Assembly (NCBI RefSeq): GCF_947497025.1
Contig: NZ_CANMFC010000002.1
Span: 62,001 to 126,000 of the forward strand
DNA: 64,000 nt
DNA from: an uncultured Kushneria sp.
GTDB lineage: Bacteria > Pseudomonadota > Gammaproteobacteria > Pseudomonadales > Halomonadaceae
Direction: 5' to 3'
Notes under the pieces: model-generated
What the model was told of the DNA's origin: nothing
Database searches by the model: none
Seen by the model: the letters and a program-made list of their open reading frames with translations, nothing else
Position numbers and translations under genes: made by a program
Shown here: piece by piece, positions 44,186 to 53,086 of the stretch
Position numbering within the stretch: position 1 is the stretch's first letter
Layout: each line of letters opens with the position of its first letter

Positions 44186-44877
44186 GATGGGGTGTCGCCA
44201 TGACAAGGCCTGTCGGCGGAAAGCGGGCCGAGACGGTAGCCGATGCCACGGACCGTCTCGATCGCTTCGCGTCCCAGCTTGCGACGCAGCTGGTAGATGT
44301 GCACATTGAGGGCGTTGCTCTCGATCTCGTCATCAATGCCGTAGAGGCGATCCTTTAGCTGATCAGCACTCAAAATCCGCCCACGAGCCCGAATCAGCGC
44401 CTCCAGCAGCATCAGTTCGCGACGCACCAGCGCCACCGGTACGCCATCCAGCATCACACTGCGAGCGACAGGATCCAGCGCCAGGCGCCCGTGACGAAGT
44501 GAACAATCGACCTGCCCGGCGCTGCGGCGTAACAGCGCCTGCAGTCTTGCGGTCAACTCATCCAGATCGAACGGTTTGACCAGGTAGTCGTCAGCTCCGC
44601 CCTGAAGCCCTTCGACGCGACTGGCCACGGCATCTCTTGCCGTCAGCATCAGCACCGGTGTGGCAACGCCAGCACGACGCCACTGTTGCAGCAGCGTCAG
44701 ACCCTCGCCATCGGGCAGACGGCGATCGAGCACCACGGCATCGTAGTCAATCGCAGACAGCGCCCCGCGTGCGCCGTCCAGCGTGATCACCGTATCGACG
44801 ACGAAATCGCTCAGCGCCAGTCCCGCTTCGATGCCGGCCGCCACCGGGGCATCGTCCTCAACGAGTAGTACGCGCAT
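44182..44877 (-). CDS. OmpR-family response regulator
   Basis: A 231-residue regulator: receiver domain with Glu7-Asp8-Asp9, phospho-acceptor Asp51 (Val-Val-Leu-Asp-Arg-Arg-Leu-Pro) and Lys in Tyr-Leu-Val-Lys-Pro-Phe-Asp, followed by a winged-helix DNA-binding domain ending Val-Arg-Gly-Ile-Gly-Tyr-Arg-Leu. It resembles PmrA/QseB. The ATG at 44877 follows GGGGGAAAC. It is coupled to the kinase downstream and likely controls the convergent dsb operon and perhaps the sulfide genes. Confidence 0.92.
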   Translation of the reverse strand: MRVLLVEDDAPVAAGIEAGLALSDFVVDTVITLDGARGALSAIDYDAVVLDRRLPDGEGLTLLQQWRRAGVATPVLMLTARDAVASRVEGLQGGADDYLVKPFDLDELTARLQALLRRSAGQVDCSLRHGRLALDPVARSVMLDGVPVALVRRELMLLEALIRARGRILSADQLKDRLYGIDDEIESNALNVHIYQLRRKLGREAIETVRGIGYRLGPLSADRPCHGDTPS

Positions 44878-44953
44878 GTTTCCCCCGTTTGCGATCCGAT
44901 CCATTCCCGCCACAGTCTGGCGGACGGCGATGAGGTCGGAATGAGCTCGCCGA

Positions 44954-45367
44954 TCAGTGAGCAGGAGAGAGCCGACGCGCCAGCCACCACCCCATCAGCA
45001 GGGTCATGATGAATGCCGCCAGCGGCCAGCTCGGTTCCGGCAGCGAGGCAGCCGCCGGGCCCGGGCAATAGCCGGAGAGGCCCCAGCCAATACCGAAAAG
45101 TGCGGCACCGCTCAGCAGCCGGGTATCGAGATCACGGCGGGTGGGCAGCTGGAACCGGGATTCGAACAGCGGCATCTGGCGTCGCCAGACGAGGCGATAA
45201 CCGATGAAGGTAGTAATGACCGCGCCGCCCAGCACGAAAATCAGGGTCGGATCCCAGGCGCCGGCGACATCGAGAAAGCCGATGACTCGTGCCGGATCGG
45301 TCATGCCGCTGATCGCCAGGCCGAGTCCGAACAGCAGACCGGACAAATAACCTGACCGAACTTTCAT
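44954..45367 (-). CDS. YeeE/YedE-family half transporter (DUF6691 type)
   Basis: A 137-residue membrane protein with four helices. Gly-Leu-Ala-Ile-Ser-Gly-Met-Thr-Asp-Pro-Ala-Arg-Val-Ile-Gly-Phe-Leu-Asp and Trp-Gly-Leu-Ser-Gly-Tyr-Cys-Pro-Gly-Pro-Ala are the family's conserved blocks with the key Cys. Together with the preceding gene it rebuilds a full YeeE-type channel that moves thiosulfate or other sulfur species. The start overlaps the partner's stop (ATGA). Confidence 0.88.
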   Translation of the reverse strand: MKVRSGYLSGLLFGLGLAISGMTDPARVIGFLDVAGAWDPTLIFVLGGAVITTFIGYRLVWRRQMPLFESRFQLPTRRDLDTRLLSGAALFGIGWGLSGYCPGPAAASLPEPSWPLAAFIMTLLMGWWLARRLSPAH

Positions 45368-45822
45368 GCCGAGCCCCCCAGCACATGACGCGACACGAAC
45401 ACGGTCAGCATGGCAGCAAGTACGAAGACGAGCGTTGCGGCCATCGACCGGGGCGACAGACGCGCCAACCCGCAGACCCCGTGTCCGCTGGTGCAGCCGC
45501 TACCCAGACCGGTGCCCAACCCGACCAGCAGGCCGGCCATCAACATTATCGCCGGTCCACTTTCCGGGACACCGACCACCGCTCCGCTGTCGCCCGACAC
45601 ATTGCCCCAGTCCAGGCCGGTCAATATCAGCAGGCCCGGCCCGGAGACAATGCCCAGCAGAAACGCAAGGCGCCAGGACCTGTTCCCGCCGCGTTCGAAA
45701 AGCAGTCCGGAGAGAATGCCGCTGATCCCCGCAATTCGTCCCAGCAATCCCATTAGCAGGCTGGCGGCAAGCCCGATCAGAATGCCGCCCAGTGCCCCTT
45801 GCAACCAGCTCATCGTTTCCAT
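45364..45822 (-). CDS. YeeE/YedE-family half transporter
   Basis: A 152-residue membrane protein with four helices. Gly-Ser-Gly-Cys-Thr-Ser-Gly-His-Gly-Val-Cys-Gly-Leu-Ala-Arg-Leu-Ser-Pro-Arg-Ser is the YeeE motif with the sulfur-relay Cys. The ATG at 45822 follows GAGGTGCGAA. It is the first half of a two-gene transporter (PmpA/PmpB-like) in a sulfide-oxidation cluster. Confidence 0.88.
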   Translation of the reverse strand: METMSWLQGALGGILIGLAASLLMGLLGRIAGISGILSGLLFERGGNRSWRLAFLLGIVSGPGLLILTGLDWGNVSGDSGAVVGVPESGPAIMLMAGLLVGLGTGLGSGCTSGHGVCGLARLSPRSMAATLVFVLAAMLTVFVSRHVLGGSA

Positions 45823-45893
45823 TTCGCACCTCATTGCCAGTGCCGTCAAACAGCAGTTGCCAAACGCTCGGCCGCGCCAACATCACATATTGA

Positions 45894-46334
45894 TCAGTTC
45901 CCTCGAATCGCCTGGCTTGCCTGCCGTTCGAGGCGCTCACGCAGGGGTTCCAGGTCATGACCGATGGCGCCGGCGGCCTCGATAAGCTCCTGCACGGGAC
46001 GATAGGCTGCCTGTGACAAGGCCCATAGATCAGTTACGCGCTTGCCCGAACGGCAAAAGCCAATAATGGGCCCTTGAGCGTTATTCAGAATGTGATCGAA
46101 CGCCTCGATATCAGTCTGTGAATATTCCCCCGGCCTGACCGGAACCTGATGCCAGACCATCCCCAATGATTCTGCCTTGTCTTTCAGAGCATCAGGATCC
46201 GGCTGGTCCTCACTTTCGCCCCGTGGACGGTTGGAGAGAACCGTGCAAAACCCCTGGTCTGCCAGTTGCTCAAGCTCATCGAGCCGGGGCTGCGCAGTGA
46301 CGCTCAATCGATTATCAAGTGATTTGATATCCAT
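45894..46334 (-). CDS. DUF442/TIGR01244 sulfurtransferase-like phosphatase
   Basis: A 146-residue protein beginning Met-Asp-Ile-Lys-Ser-Leu-Asp-Asn-Arg-Leu-Ser-Val-Thr-Ala-Gln-Pro. The active-site loop is Phe-Cys-Arg-Ser-Gly-Lys-Arg-Val-Thr, a dual-specificity-phosphatase/rhodanese-like Cys loop. In many bacteria this domain is fused to a persulfide-dioxygenase-type MBL domain (Blh), and here the matching MBL genes lie upstream on the same strand. GAGGAAATC precedes the ATG at 46334. Confidence 0.87.
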   Translation of the reverse strand: MDIKSLDNRLSVTAQPRLDELEQLADQGFCTVLSNRPRGESEDQPDPDALKDKAESLGMVWHQVPVRPGEYSQTDIEAFDHILNNAQGPIIGFCRSGKRVTDLWALSQAAYRPVQELIEAAGAIGHDLEPLRERLERQASQAIRGN

Positions 46335-46375
46335 GATTTCCTCGTCTTGCTCGTCTGATAATAACGTTAATGCCT

Positions 46376-48169
46376 TCAACCGACAGTCCCCGAACACCCG
46401 GGCACCGGCGATTCGATACACGGATGACTCAGCGGTGCCGAGCCGCGGCCATGCAGCTCGCACCAGGCATCGAAGGTGCTCAGAAAGACACGGCCATTGA
46501 GTGTTTCGAGCAGTTCGGTACGACTCAATCGATCCATTACAGGCCCTTTCACTTCGGCGAAATGCAGCCCGATATGTCGATCCCGCAGGCGCCGATTAAG
46601 CGCCTCGAGACTCTCCAGCGCCGTGGCGTCAACGACGTTGACCGCCTGGCAGGCCAGCACCAGATCCCGAGGCGGCGGGTCACGATTCACCACTGCCGTG
46701 ATCAGGTCTTCCAGGTGGCGAACGTTGGCGAAATAGAGACTCTCGTCGACGCGCAGAATGGCAACCCCGGCATCGGTCTCCACGGCATGACGACGAACAT
46801 TGCGAAAATGTTCGGTGCCGGGAATGCGGCCGACTTCCGCACTATGCGGTCGGCTGGTGCCATAGAGATGCAGCGCCAGCGACATGGCGACACCAACCAG
46901 AATGCCTACGTCCACGCCCAGCACCAGCGTTGCCAGTGCGGTCGCCGACATGGCGACTCCCTCGCCGCGGGCGTAGCGCCAGACGCGCCTAAACGCTGCC
47001 AGATCGATCAGCGAGACAGTGGCGATGACGATGGTTGCTGCCAGCGTCGCCATCGGCAGTTCCCGCAGCCAGGGCGACAGAAACAGCATGGCCAGCGCGA
47101 TACCCACGGCAGTGAACGCACTGGAGGCCGGGGTACGAGCGCCGGCATCGAAATTGACCACGGAGCGCGAGAAACCGCCCGTGACCGGCATACCACCGGT
47201 AAAAGCCGCCGCCAGATTGGCGCCACCGAGCCCGATCAGTTCCTGGTCCGGATCGACATGCTCACCACGACGCACCGCCAGCGCCTGTGCCACCGAGACC
47301 GATTCCACGTAGCCGACAATACTGATCAGCACCGCCGAACCGATCAACGATCGCCACAGCTCTGGTTCCCAGTCGGGCAGGGTCAGCGGTGGCAGCCCGG
47401 CGGGAATCTCACCAATGACGGCAACGTCGCGGCCCAGCCATCCTGCCGCGCCGGCAACCAGCGCTGCCAGTATGATGGTAGCGATCGGCGCCAGCCTGAT
47501 CAGCACGCCCGCCACACGAGCCGGTACATGACAGTGTTCCAGTACGGGCTTGCCCCACCTCCGTATCAGCCACAGCAGCAGAAGCGACCCCATCCCAATG
47601 ATGACAGTCGGCAGGCTGACACTCTCCAGCGCCGAGGGTAATCGGGACAACAGCGCCGGCAGCGTCGAGCCGGAGAGGTCGACACCAAGCAATTGCTCAA
47701 GCTGACTCGCTGCGATCAAAACGCCCGAAGCACTGACGAAACCGGTCATCACCGGATGACTCAGGAAATTGACCAGAAAGCCCAGCCGACAAAGCCCCAT
47801 GATCAGCAGAATGGCACCGCAGAGCAGTGCCAGTACCAGGGCTGCGGCGACGTAATCCTGCGATCCCGATTCGGCAACCTGCGAAAGCGCCGAGGCGGTC
47901 ATCAGGGACACCACCGCCATCGGGCCAACAGAGAGCGTCGCACTACTTCCCAGCAGGGTATAGATGACCAGTGGCACCAGGCTTGCGTACAGCCCTGCCA
48001 CCGGCGGGAGCCCCGCCAGCATGGCGTAGGCCAGTGCCTGTGGAACCAGCATCAGCGCCACAATGACGGCCGCCAGCAGATCCTCGACCAGCACCCCAGC
48101 GTTGTAACGCCGCCCCCAATCAAGAATCGGAAGCCAGCGCGCCAATCCGGCTCTTTGCTGCTGACTCAT
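46376..48169 (-). CDS. SulP family anion transporter with STAS domain
   Basis: A 597-residue protein: about twelve helices including Leu-Val-Pro-Gln-Ala-Leu-Ala-Tyr-Ala-Met-Leu-Ala-Gly-Leu-Pro-Pro-Val-Ala-Gly-Leu (SulP signature), then a cytoplasmic STAS domain from about 450 to the end. SulP proteins move sulfate, bicarbonate or other anions. In this sulfide-oxidation context sulfate or sulfite movement is likely. It lies between the DUF442 and sulfide:quinone reductase genes on one strand. Confidence 0.92.
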   Translation of the reverse strand: MSQQQRAGLARWLPILDWGRRYNAGVLVEDLLAAVIVALMLVPQALAYAMLAGLPPVAGLYASLVPLVIYTLLGSSATLSVGPMAVVSLMTASALSQVAESGSQDYVAAALVLALLCGAILLIMGLCRLGFLVNFLSHPVMTGFVSASGVLIAASQLEQLLGVDLSGSTLPALLSRLPSALESVSLPTVIIGMGSLLLLWLIRRWGKPVLEHCHVPARVAGVLIRLAPIATIILAALVAGAAGWLGRDVAVIGEIPAGLPPLTLPDWEPELWRSLIGSAVLISIVGYVESVSVAQALAVRRGEHVDPDQELIGLGGANLAAAFTGGMPVTGGFSRSVVNFDAGARTPASSAFTAVGIALAMLFLSPWLRELPMATLAATIVIATVSLIDLAAFRRVWRYARGEGVAMSATALATLVLGVDVGILVGVAMSLALHLYGTSRPHSAEVGRIPGTEHFRNVRRHAVETDAGVAILRVDESLYFANVRHLEDLITAVVNRDPPPRDLVLACQAVNVVDATALESLEALNRRLRDRHIGLHFAEVKGPVMDRLSRTELLETLNGRVFLSTFDAWCELHGRGSAPLSHPCIESPVPGCSGTVG

Positions 48170-48230
48170 GACTTGTCCGCTCCGTTATCCGAGCCATGGT
48201 GCGACCGGGTATTCATGAAAGAGGCACCTC

Positions 48231-49499
48231 TCAGGAGCGGGTCTGCGGCCTGGCCAGCCATTCGTGCCCCTTGAGCATCAGGTTCCAGTAAATGAATGGA
48301 AGCTGCTGCGCCTTGATGTTCCAGCCGAGTCTGGTCGGCCGTGTCGCCTGGTTGATCCAGGACGGAAAGGTCGGCTGTAACTGGCCACCGTAGCCAAACT
48401 CCGCCAGTACTACGCGCCCACGCTCTACCGTCAACGGGCAGGCGCCATATCCGAAGTAACCGGAAGGCATCGGCTTGCCGTCAAGTGCAGCCAGCAGGTT
48501 GTCCGCCACCACCGGTGCCTGCTTGCGCACGGCGGCGGCCGTCTTGGCATTGCCGGTACCACTGGCATCACCGAGACCAAAGACATTGTTGAAATGATTG
48601 TGCTGAAGGGTTTCGGCGTCGAGGTCGAGCCAGCCGCCCTCATTGGCCAGTGACGATTCTCGCACCAGCCGTGGGGCACGCTGTGGCGGCACGACGTGAA
48701 GCATGTCGAAATCGGTCTCGATCTCTTCGACACTGTCTTCATGGGTGACACGAAAGCGCGCCTTCTGGGCCGAGCCGTCCACGGCAACGAGATTCTGCTG
48801 AAACTGCTTGTGAATGCCGTAGCGTTTCACATATTCGTCCAGTGCCGGCACGAAGTCCGAAACGCCGAACATCACACCGCCGGCATTGTGGAAATGAACG
48901 TCAATATCTTTCAGGAGCCCTTGTTTCTCCCACTCGTAACAGGAGAGATACATTGCCTTCTGCGGCGCGCCGGCACACTTGATCGGCATCGGTGGCTGAG
49001 TAAATAGCGCCTTGCCTTGTTTCATGGACTGAACCAATGACCAGGTATAGGGCGCCAGATCGAAACGGTAGTTCGAGGTCACGCCATTCTTGCCCAGCGT
49101 CTCCTCGAGGCCATCGATCGCCTGCCAGTCGATCTCGAGACCCGGCGCGACCACCAATGCCCGGTAGCCAAGCGTCGAACCGTCACCGAGCTTTAACCGA
49201 TGTAGTTCAGGTATCAGTTGATCGGCTGTGGTTTGATACCAGGTTGCAAAATCCGGCATTACCGAATGCATCGAACGTCGCGTCTGGTCCGCTGTAAATA
49301 CGCCACCACCGACCAGCGTCCAGCCGGGCTGATAGAAATGATCCTGTGCGGGCTCGATGATGGCGATATCGAGATCTAACCGGCGCTTGTGAAGGCTCGC
49401 GGCGACCGCGATGCCGCCTGCGCCACCGCCGATGATGACGATGTCGTGCCGTTTCTCATTAACGTCTGGCGATTCGTTCAAAACTGTTGACCCGCCCAT
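48231..49499 (-). CDS. sqr: Sulfide:quinone oxidoreductase (type II-like)
   Basis: A 422-residue flavoprotein. The FAD motif is Ile-Ile-Gly-Gly-Gly-Ala-Gly-Gly-Ile at 22-30, and Pro-Ile-Lys-Cys-Ala-Gly-Ala-Pro-Gln-Lys gives the catalytic Cys. Gly-Tyr-Gly-Ala-Cys-Pro-Leu and Gly-Leu-Gly-Asp-Ala-Ser-Gly are also typical of SQR close to mitochondrial SQOR. It oxidises sulfide to zero-valent sulfur, feeding electrons to quinone. The C-terminal amphipathic part attaches it to the membrane. Start at 49499 with GGGAG upstream. It works with the MBL protein (persulfide dioxygenase) and DUF442 protein. Confidence 0.92.
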   Translation of the reverse strand: MGGSTVLNESPDVNEKRHDIVIIGGGAGGIAVAASLHKRRLDLDIAIIEPAQDHFYQPGWTLVGGGVFTADQTRRSMHSVMPDFATWYQTTADQLIPELHRLKLGDGSTLGYRALVVAPGLEIDWQAIDGLEETLGKNGVTSNYRFDLAPYTWSLVQSMKQGKALFTQPPMPIKCAGAPQKAMYLSCYEWEKQGLLKDIDVHFHNAGGVMFGVSDFVPALDEYVKRYGIHKQFQQNLVAVDGSAQKARFRVTHEDSVEEIETDFDMLHVVPPQRAPRLVRESSLANEGGWLDLDAETLQHNHFNNVFGLGDASGTGNAKTAAAVRKQAPVVADNLLAALDGKPMPSGYFGYGACPLTVERGRVVLAEFGYGGQLQPTFPSWINQATRPTRLGWNIKAQQLPFIYWNLMLKGHEWLARPQTRS

Positions 49500-49557
49500 G
49501 ACTGACTCCCGTTGGTTGTTTCGACACGCTGCAATATGGCCTGGCGACAATGCCCTC

Positions 49558-50472
49558 TCACTCCCATGCAGCACCTTCCAGAGCATCAAGCGGCAACTTC
49601 AGATAGCGTTTGCCGTTGCTCTCCGGTTCGGGGAGGCGACCGCCGAGAATGTTGACCTGCAGCGCGTGCAGGATCAGCTTCGGCATCGGCAGTTCGCGAT
49701 CGCGACGGTTGCGCAGCTCGACGTACTCGGCCTCGCTGCTTTCACTCAGGCGATGCTTGTTGGTCTCACGCTGCTCGCGCACCGTGCTTTCCCATTGAGG
49801 TTCACGGCCGTCGGGCATGTAGTCGTGACCGGTGAACAGCCGCGTCTCATCGGGCAGCGCCAGGATCGCCTGAATCGAATGCCACAACTGATGAGCGCTG
49901 CCGCCGGGAAAGTCGGCGCGCGCGGTGCCGAAGTCGGGCTGGAAAAGGGTGTCGTGAACGAAGGCAGCATCACCAATCACGTAAGTGATCGAGGCCAGTG
50001 TATGCCCCGGCGAGTGCATCACGCGGCAATCAATCTCACCCAGTTTGAAGGTATCCCCTTCGTCGAACAGATAATCCCACTGGCTGCCGTCATCCTTCAG
50101 ATCCGGCCAGTTGTAGATCTTTTTCCACAACGCCTGAACCCGAGTCACCGGTCGGCCAATGGCGGTCGGGGCTCCGGTTTTGTCATGGAGATAGCGCGCG
50201 GCGGAGAAGTGATCGGCGTGCGGGTGGGTATCCAGAATCCACTCGACCTCGAGCCCTTCGCGCTCGATATAGGCCAGCAATGTATCGGCCTGCAGCGTGG
50301 CGGTCGCGCCAGCCTTCTCATCAAAATCGAGCACCGGATCGATAATTGCGCAGCGGCGCGTGACGGAGTCGCTGACAACGTACTGGATACTGAAAGTGCG
50401 AGGATCGAAAAAGCCGGCGACATTGGGACAGCCGCTTTTCTGATCACCCCGGGAGAGGGCGAAGTTTTTCAT
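49558..50472 (-). CDS. Persulfide dioxygenase-like MBL-fold protein (full-length copy)
   Basis: A 304-residue metallo-beta-lactamase fold protein of the ETHE1/Blh type. Metal site: His83-x-His85-x-Asp87-His88, His157 (Ser-Pro-Gly-His-Thr), Asp180 and His216 (Thr-Gly-His-Asp-Tyr). It likely oxidises glutathione persulfide to sulfite, completing sulfide detoxification after SQR. Residues 224-279 form a helical insert (Glu-Pro-Gln-Trp-Glu-Ser-Thr-Val-Arg-Glu...) missing in the paralogue at 50720-51466. Start at 50472 has AAGGAG upstream, which lies inside an inverted repeat shared by both copies. Confidence 0.9.
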   Translation of the reverse strand: MKNFALSRGDQKSGCPNVAGFFDPRTFSIQYVVSDSVTRRCAIIDPVLDFDEKAGATATLQADTLLAYIEREGLEVEWILDTHPHADHFSAARYLHDKTGAPTAIGRPVTRVQALWKKIYNWPDLKDDGSQWDYLFDEGDTFKLGEIDCRVMHSPGHTLASITYVIGDAAFVHDTLFQPDFGTARADFPGGSAHQLWHSIQAILALPDETRLFTGHDYMPDGREPQWESTVREQRETNKHRLSESSEAEYVELRNRRDRELPMPKLILHALQVNILGGRLPEPESNGKRYLKLPLDALEGAAWE

Positions 50473-50479
50473 GACAGCT

Positions 50480-50502
50480 CCTTGAAGAATCATGCCTCAA
50501 GG
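50480..50502 (-). promoter_or_regulatory. Inverted repeat overlapping the ribosome site, copy 1
   Basis: Minus strand CCTTGA-N11-TCAAGG, whose right arm is part of the AAGGAG ribosome site. The same arrangement occurs before the second MBL gene. Confidence 0.5.
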
Positions 50503-50719
50503 ATAACGCACAAAAAGTTATATATTTAGATTACTTTGAAATATAAGAAAGCGATTGGATAACCATTAACGCTTTCAAGACCAGCAGCCATATGGGTAGT
50601 AAAAGGGAGGGGCAAAAAACAAAAGCGCTGAAAATATTTAATAAGTAATTGTTTTATATGTTAAAAAATTTATATTTCAGATTCAGAGTATCGAGTAGCA
50701 CCTACTTGGTGGCCCAGAC

Positions 50720-51466
50720 CTACGCCCACGCCGCCCCATCAAGGGCATCCAGCGGAATCTTCAGATAACGCCTGCCGTTGCTTTCGGGCTCGGGCAGGCG
50801 GCCGTCGGGCATGTAGTCGTGGCCGGTGAACAGGCGGGTGTCGTCGGGCAGCGCGAGGATCGCCTGGATCGAATGCCACAGCTGGTGCGCACTGCCGCCG
50901 GGGAAGTCGGCACGCGCGGTGCCAAAATCAGGCTGGAACAACGTGTCGTGAACGAAGGCAGCATCGCCGATCACATAGGTGATCGAGGCCAGCGTATGGC
51001 CCGGCGAGTGCATCACACGGACCTCAAGCTCGCCCAGCTGGAAGGTATCGCCGTCATCAAACAGCCGGTCCCACTGACTGCCGTCATCGCGCAAATCCGG
51101 CCAGTGGTAGATCTCCTTCCACAGCGTTTGCACCTGCGTTACCGGCCGGCCGATGGCGGTGGGTGCGCCGGTTTTGTCATGCAGATAGCGCGCGGCGGAG
51201 AAATGATCGGCATGCGGGTGCGTGTCCAGAATCCAGTCGACCTCAAGCCCTTCGTGCTCGATGTACTCAAGCAGCGCATCGGCCTGCAGCGTGGCGGTGG
51301 CGCCGGCCTTCTCGTCAAAATCAAGCACCGGGTCGATGATGACGCAGCGGCGCGTAGCGGGGTCGGAGACCACATACTGAATGCTGAAGGTGCGGGGATC
51401 GAAAAAGCCGGCAACCGTGGGCCGGCCTTTTTTCGAATTCCCCGGGGAGAGCGCAAAGGTGTTCAT
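50720..51466 (-). CDS. Persulfide dioxygenase-like MBL-fold protein, shortened paralogue
   Basis: A 248-residue close paralogue of the adjacent 304-residue protein, colinear from the first residue (Met-Asn-Thr-Phe-Ala-Leu-Ser) to Gly-His-Asp-Tyr-Met-Pro-Asp-Gly-Arg and again from Leu-Pro-Glu-Pro-Glu-Ser-Asn-Gly to the end. Exactly 56 residues of copy 1 (224-279) are absent in frame. The metal ligands His-x-His-x-Asp-His, Ser-Pro-Gly-His-Thr and Gly-His-Asp-Tyr are kept. Third positions differ widely from copy 1, so the split is not recent. The activity without the insert is uncertain. Confidence 0.87.
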   Translation of the reverse strand: MNTFALSPGNSKKGRPTVAGFFDPRTFSIQYVVSDPATRRCVIIDPVLDFDEKAGATATLQADALLEYIEHEGLEVDWILDTHPHADHFSAARYLHDKTGAPTAIGRPVTQVQTLWKEIYHWPDLRDDGSQWDRLFDDGDTFQLGELEVRVMHSPGHTLASITYVIGDAAFVHDTLFQPDFGTARADFPGGSAHQLWHSIQAILALPDDTRLFTGHDYMPDGRLPEPESNGRRYLKIPLDALDGAAWA

Positions 51467-51473
51467 GACGGCT

Positions 51474-51497
51474 CCTTGAGAAGGACAGGTCTCAAGG
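51474..51497 (-). promoter_or_regulatory. Inverted repeat overlapping the ribosome site, copy 2
   Basis: Minus strand CCTTGAG-N10-CTCAAGG, a perfect 7-bp dyad whose second arm contains the AAGGAG ribosome site of the shortened MBL gene. It could act as a DNA operator or as an mRNA hairpin hiding the site. Confidence 0.55.
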
Positions 51498-51573
51498 ATA
51501 ACGGCAAGACGATTCCATGATCAGGTTGATTTGAAATATCGGAAGTAGTGATCAATTGTCACATCACCGACAT

Positions 51574-52731
51574 TCAGGTGTGCCTTGCTCGAAACAGCAG
51601 GCCGGTGACCAGCGACAGGGCTGCAGCCCCCGTAAACACAACCACCAGGCTGGAAAGGCTTGCCAGATAGCCTGCCAGGACGGGGCCCACCACATTGCCC
51701 AGGGCATAGACCGTCAGCACCGCCGTAAAACTGATGCTCGAGATGTCGGGATACAGCCGCTGGCTGACAAACGAAAAAATGGCACTCAGGCTCATGAGAC
51801 AAAGGCCCTGCAGGGCAGCAGAGGCAATAACACCTGCCCAGAGATTCGCTCCGAATGCGATGGCCAACAGGGAAGCCACAGAGCAGAGAAAGACCCCCTG
51901 AACCAGACGGCGCAGGTCAATGCGTCGCTCAACATCGGCCGTCCATAGACCAACGATTCCGCCGACACCAAAGGCAATGAACAGTATCGCGCCAGCACCG
52001 TCAGCCTGCAGACCGGCCAGACCTCCCGCTGAATCGATTTGATCCACTGCGAACGACAGATAGATGCCATTGGTAATACCAAACGATACGGCAATCCAGT
52101 ACACGGGCCGAATCGCTTTACCCATCAACCTTTTGATTTTTTCCGGATCAAGGGACGACGCCGTCGTTTCCGGCAGCTGGCGCAATACCATCAGGTTATA
52201 CAGGGCACACAGTAGTGCCATGCCGGAAAACCCGAACCAGATGGTTCGCCAGTCCCAGCCCAGCAGGGCGACGGCCAATGCCAGCATTCCCGCACCGGCC
52301 ATGCCAAAGGTGGTGCCCGTACTGACCGCGGACAGTACGCGACCATGCCACTTTTCAACAATCGCACGCCCCACCGCGTCATTGAAGGGTGACCAGCACA
52401 GACCAGCGCTTGTCGCCGCCAGAACGATGCCAGCGGCAAATATCAGCTTGCTCTGCGTGGCGGCCACAAGGGCCATCCCGATCGCGGCCGCCAGCGAGCC
52501 CACAACCACCGGCACGCGCGAGCCATGGCGTACGACGAGATGGGCAGATACCAGCAATGCCAGAAAAAAGGCCGCAAAGGCACTGCTGGCGATCAGGCCG
52601 GCATGGGAAGTGCTCAACGAGAACACATCGCGAAACTCTGGCAGAAACAGCCCATAGCCCATTCGGGCCGGCCCGAATGCAATGGCGGTGCACAAGGCAC
52701 CCCCCAGAGCAATGGAGGCGGTCTTTTTCAT
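51574..52731 (-). CDS. MFS transporter (CynX/YbfB-like)
   Basis: A 385-residue twelve-helix transporter (from the ATG at 52731). Gly-Pro-Ala-Arg-Met-Gly-Tyr-Gly-Leu-Phe-Leu-Pro in TM1 and Ser-Ala-His-Leu-Val-Val-Arg-His-Gly-Ser-Arg in the 2-3 loop fit the MFS_1/YbfB-like group. The frame extends to 52782 with another ATG preceded by AGGTG; the start is therefore uncertain. A LysR regulator is divergent upstream and may control it. Substrate unknown. Confidence 0.85.
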   Translation of the reverse strand: MKKTASIALGGALCTAIAFGPARMGYGLFLPEFRDVFSLSTSHAGLIASSAFAAFFLALLVSAHLVVRHGSRVPVVVGSLAAAIGMALVAATQSKLIFAAGIVLAATSAGLCWSPFNDAVGRAIVEKWHGRVLSAVSTGTTFGMAGAGMLALAVALLGWDWRTIWFGFSGMALLCALYNLMVLRQLPETTASSLDPEKIKRLMGKAIRPVYWIAVSFGITNGIYLSFAVDQIDSAGGLAGLQADGAGAILFIAFGVGGIVGLWTADVERRIDLRRLVQGVFLCSVASLLAIAFGANLWAGVIASAALQGLCLMSLSAIFSFVSQRLYPDISSISFTAVLTVYALGNVVGPVLAGYLASLSSLVVVFTGAAALSLVTGLLFRARHT

Positions 52732-53086
52732 CTCGGTTCGACTTGTCTGTTGTGTCACTCTTGAGTCACTCGCTATAAACACCTGGCTTTACTGACTGCC
52801 CTTGAAAGAGCGCGTGATTCGGACCGTACCAACCCCATCCTTCAATCTGACGCATCCGTGCGCCGCTGACTCAGAACCTGAGTCGCACCCAGCGCCGTTC
52901 GTGCCAAATCAGAAAGCGTCTTTTCAGTGACGACCTCAAACCGATCGGTGGCATGGCCGTCATGTTGATCACAGGGCGGAGCGGTGGATGGTGGATGAAG
53001 CGGCGCGGGATACATTGCCAGGATACGCGTCCTCGTGTGACCATTAAATCTATATTTAAAACACTCTGTGTATAGAAAAATTAAAC
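52732..53086. other. Divergent promoter region between MFS and LysR genes
   Basis: About 350 bases without a supported gene. It should hold the promoters of both divergent genes and the LysR binding site; no clear T-N11-A dyad was picked out. Confidence 0.45.
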
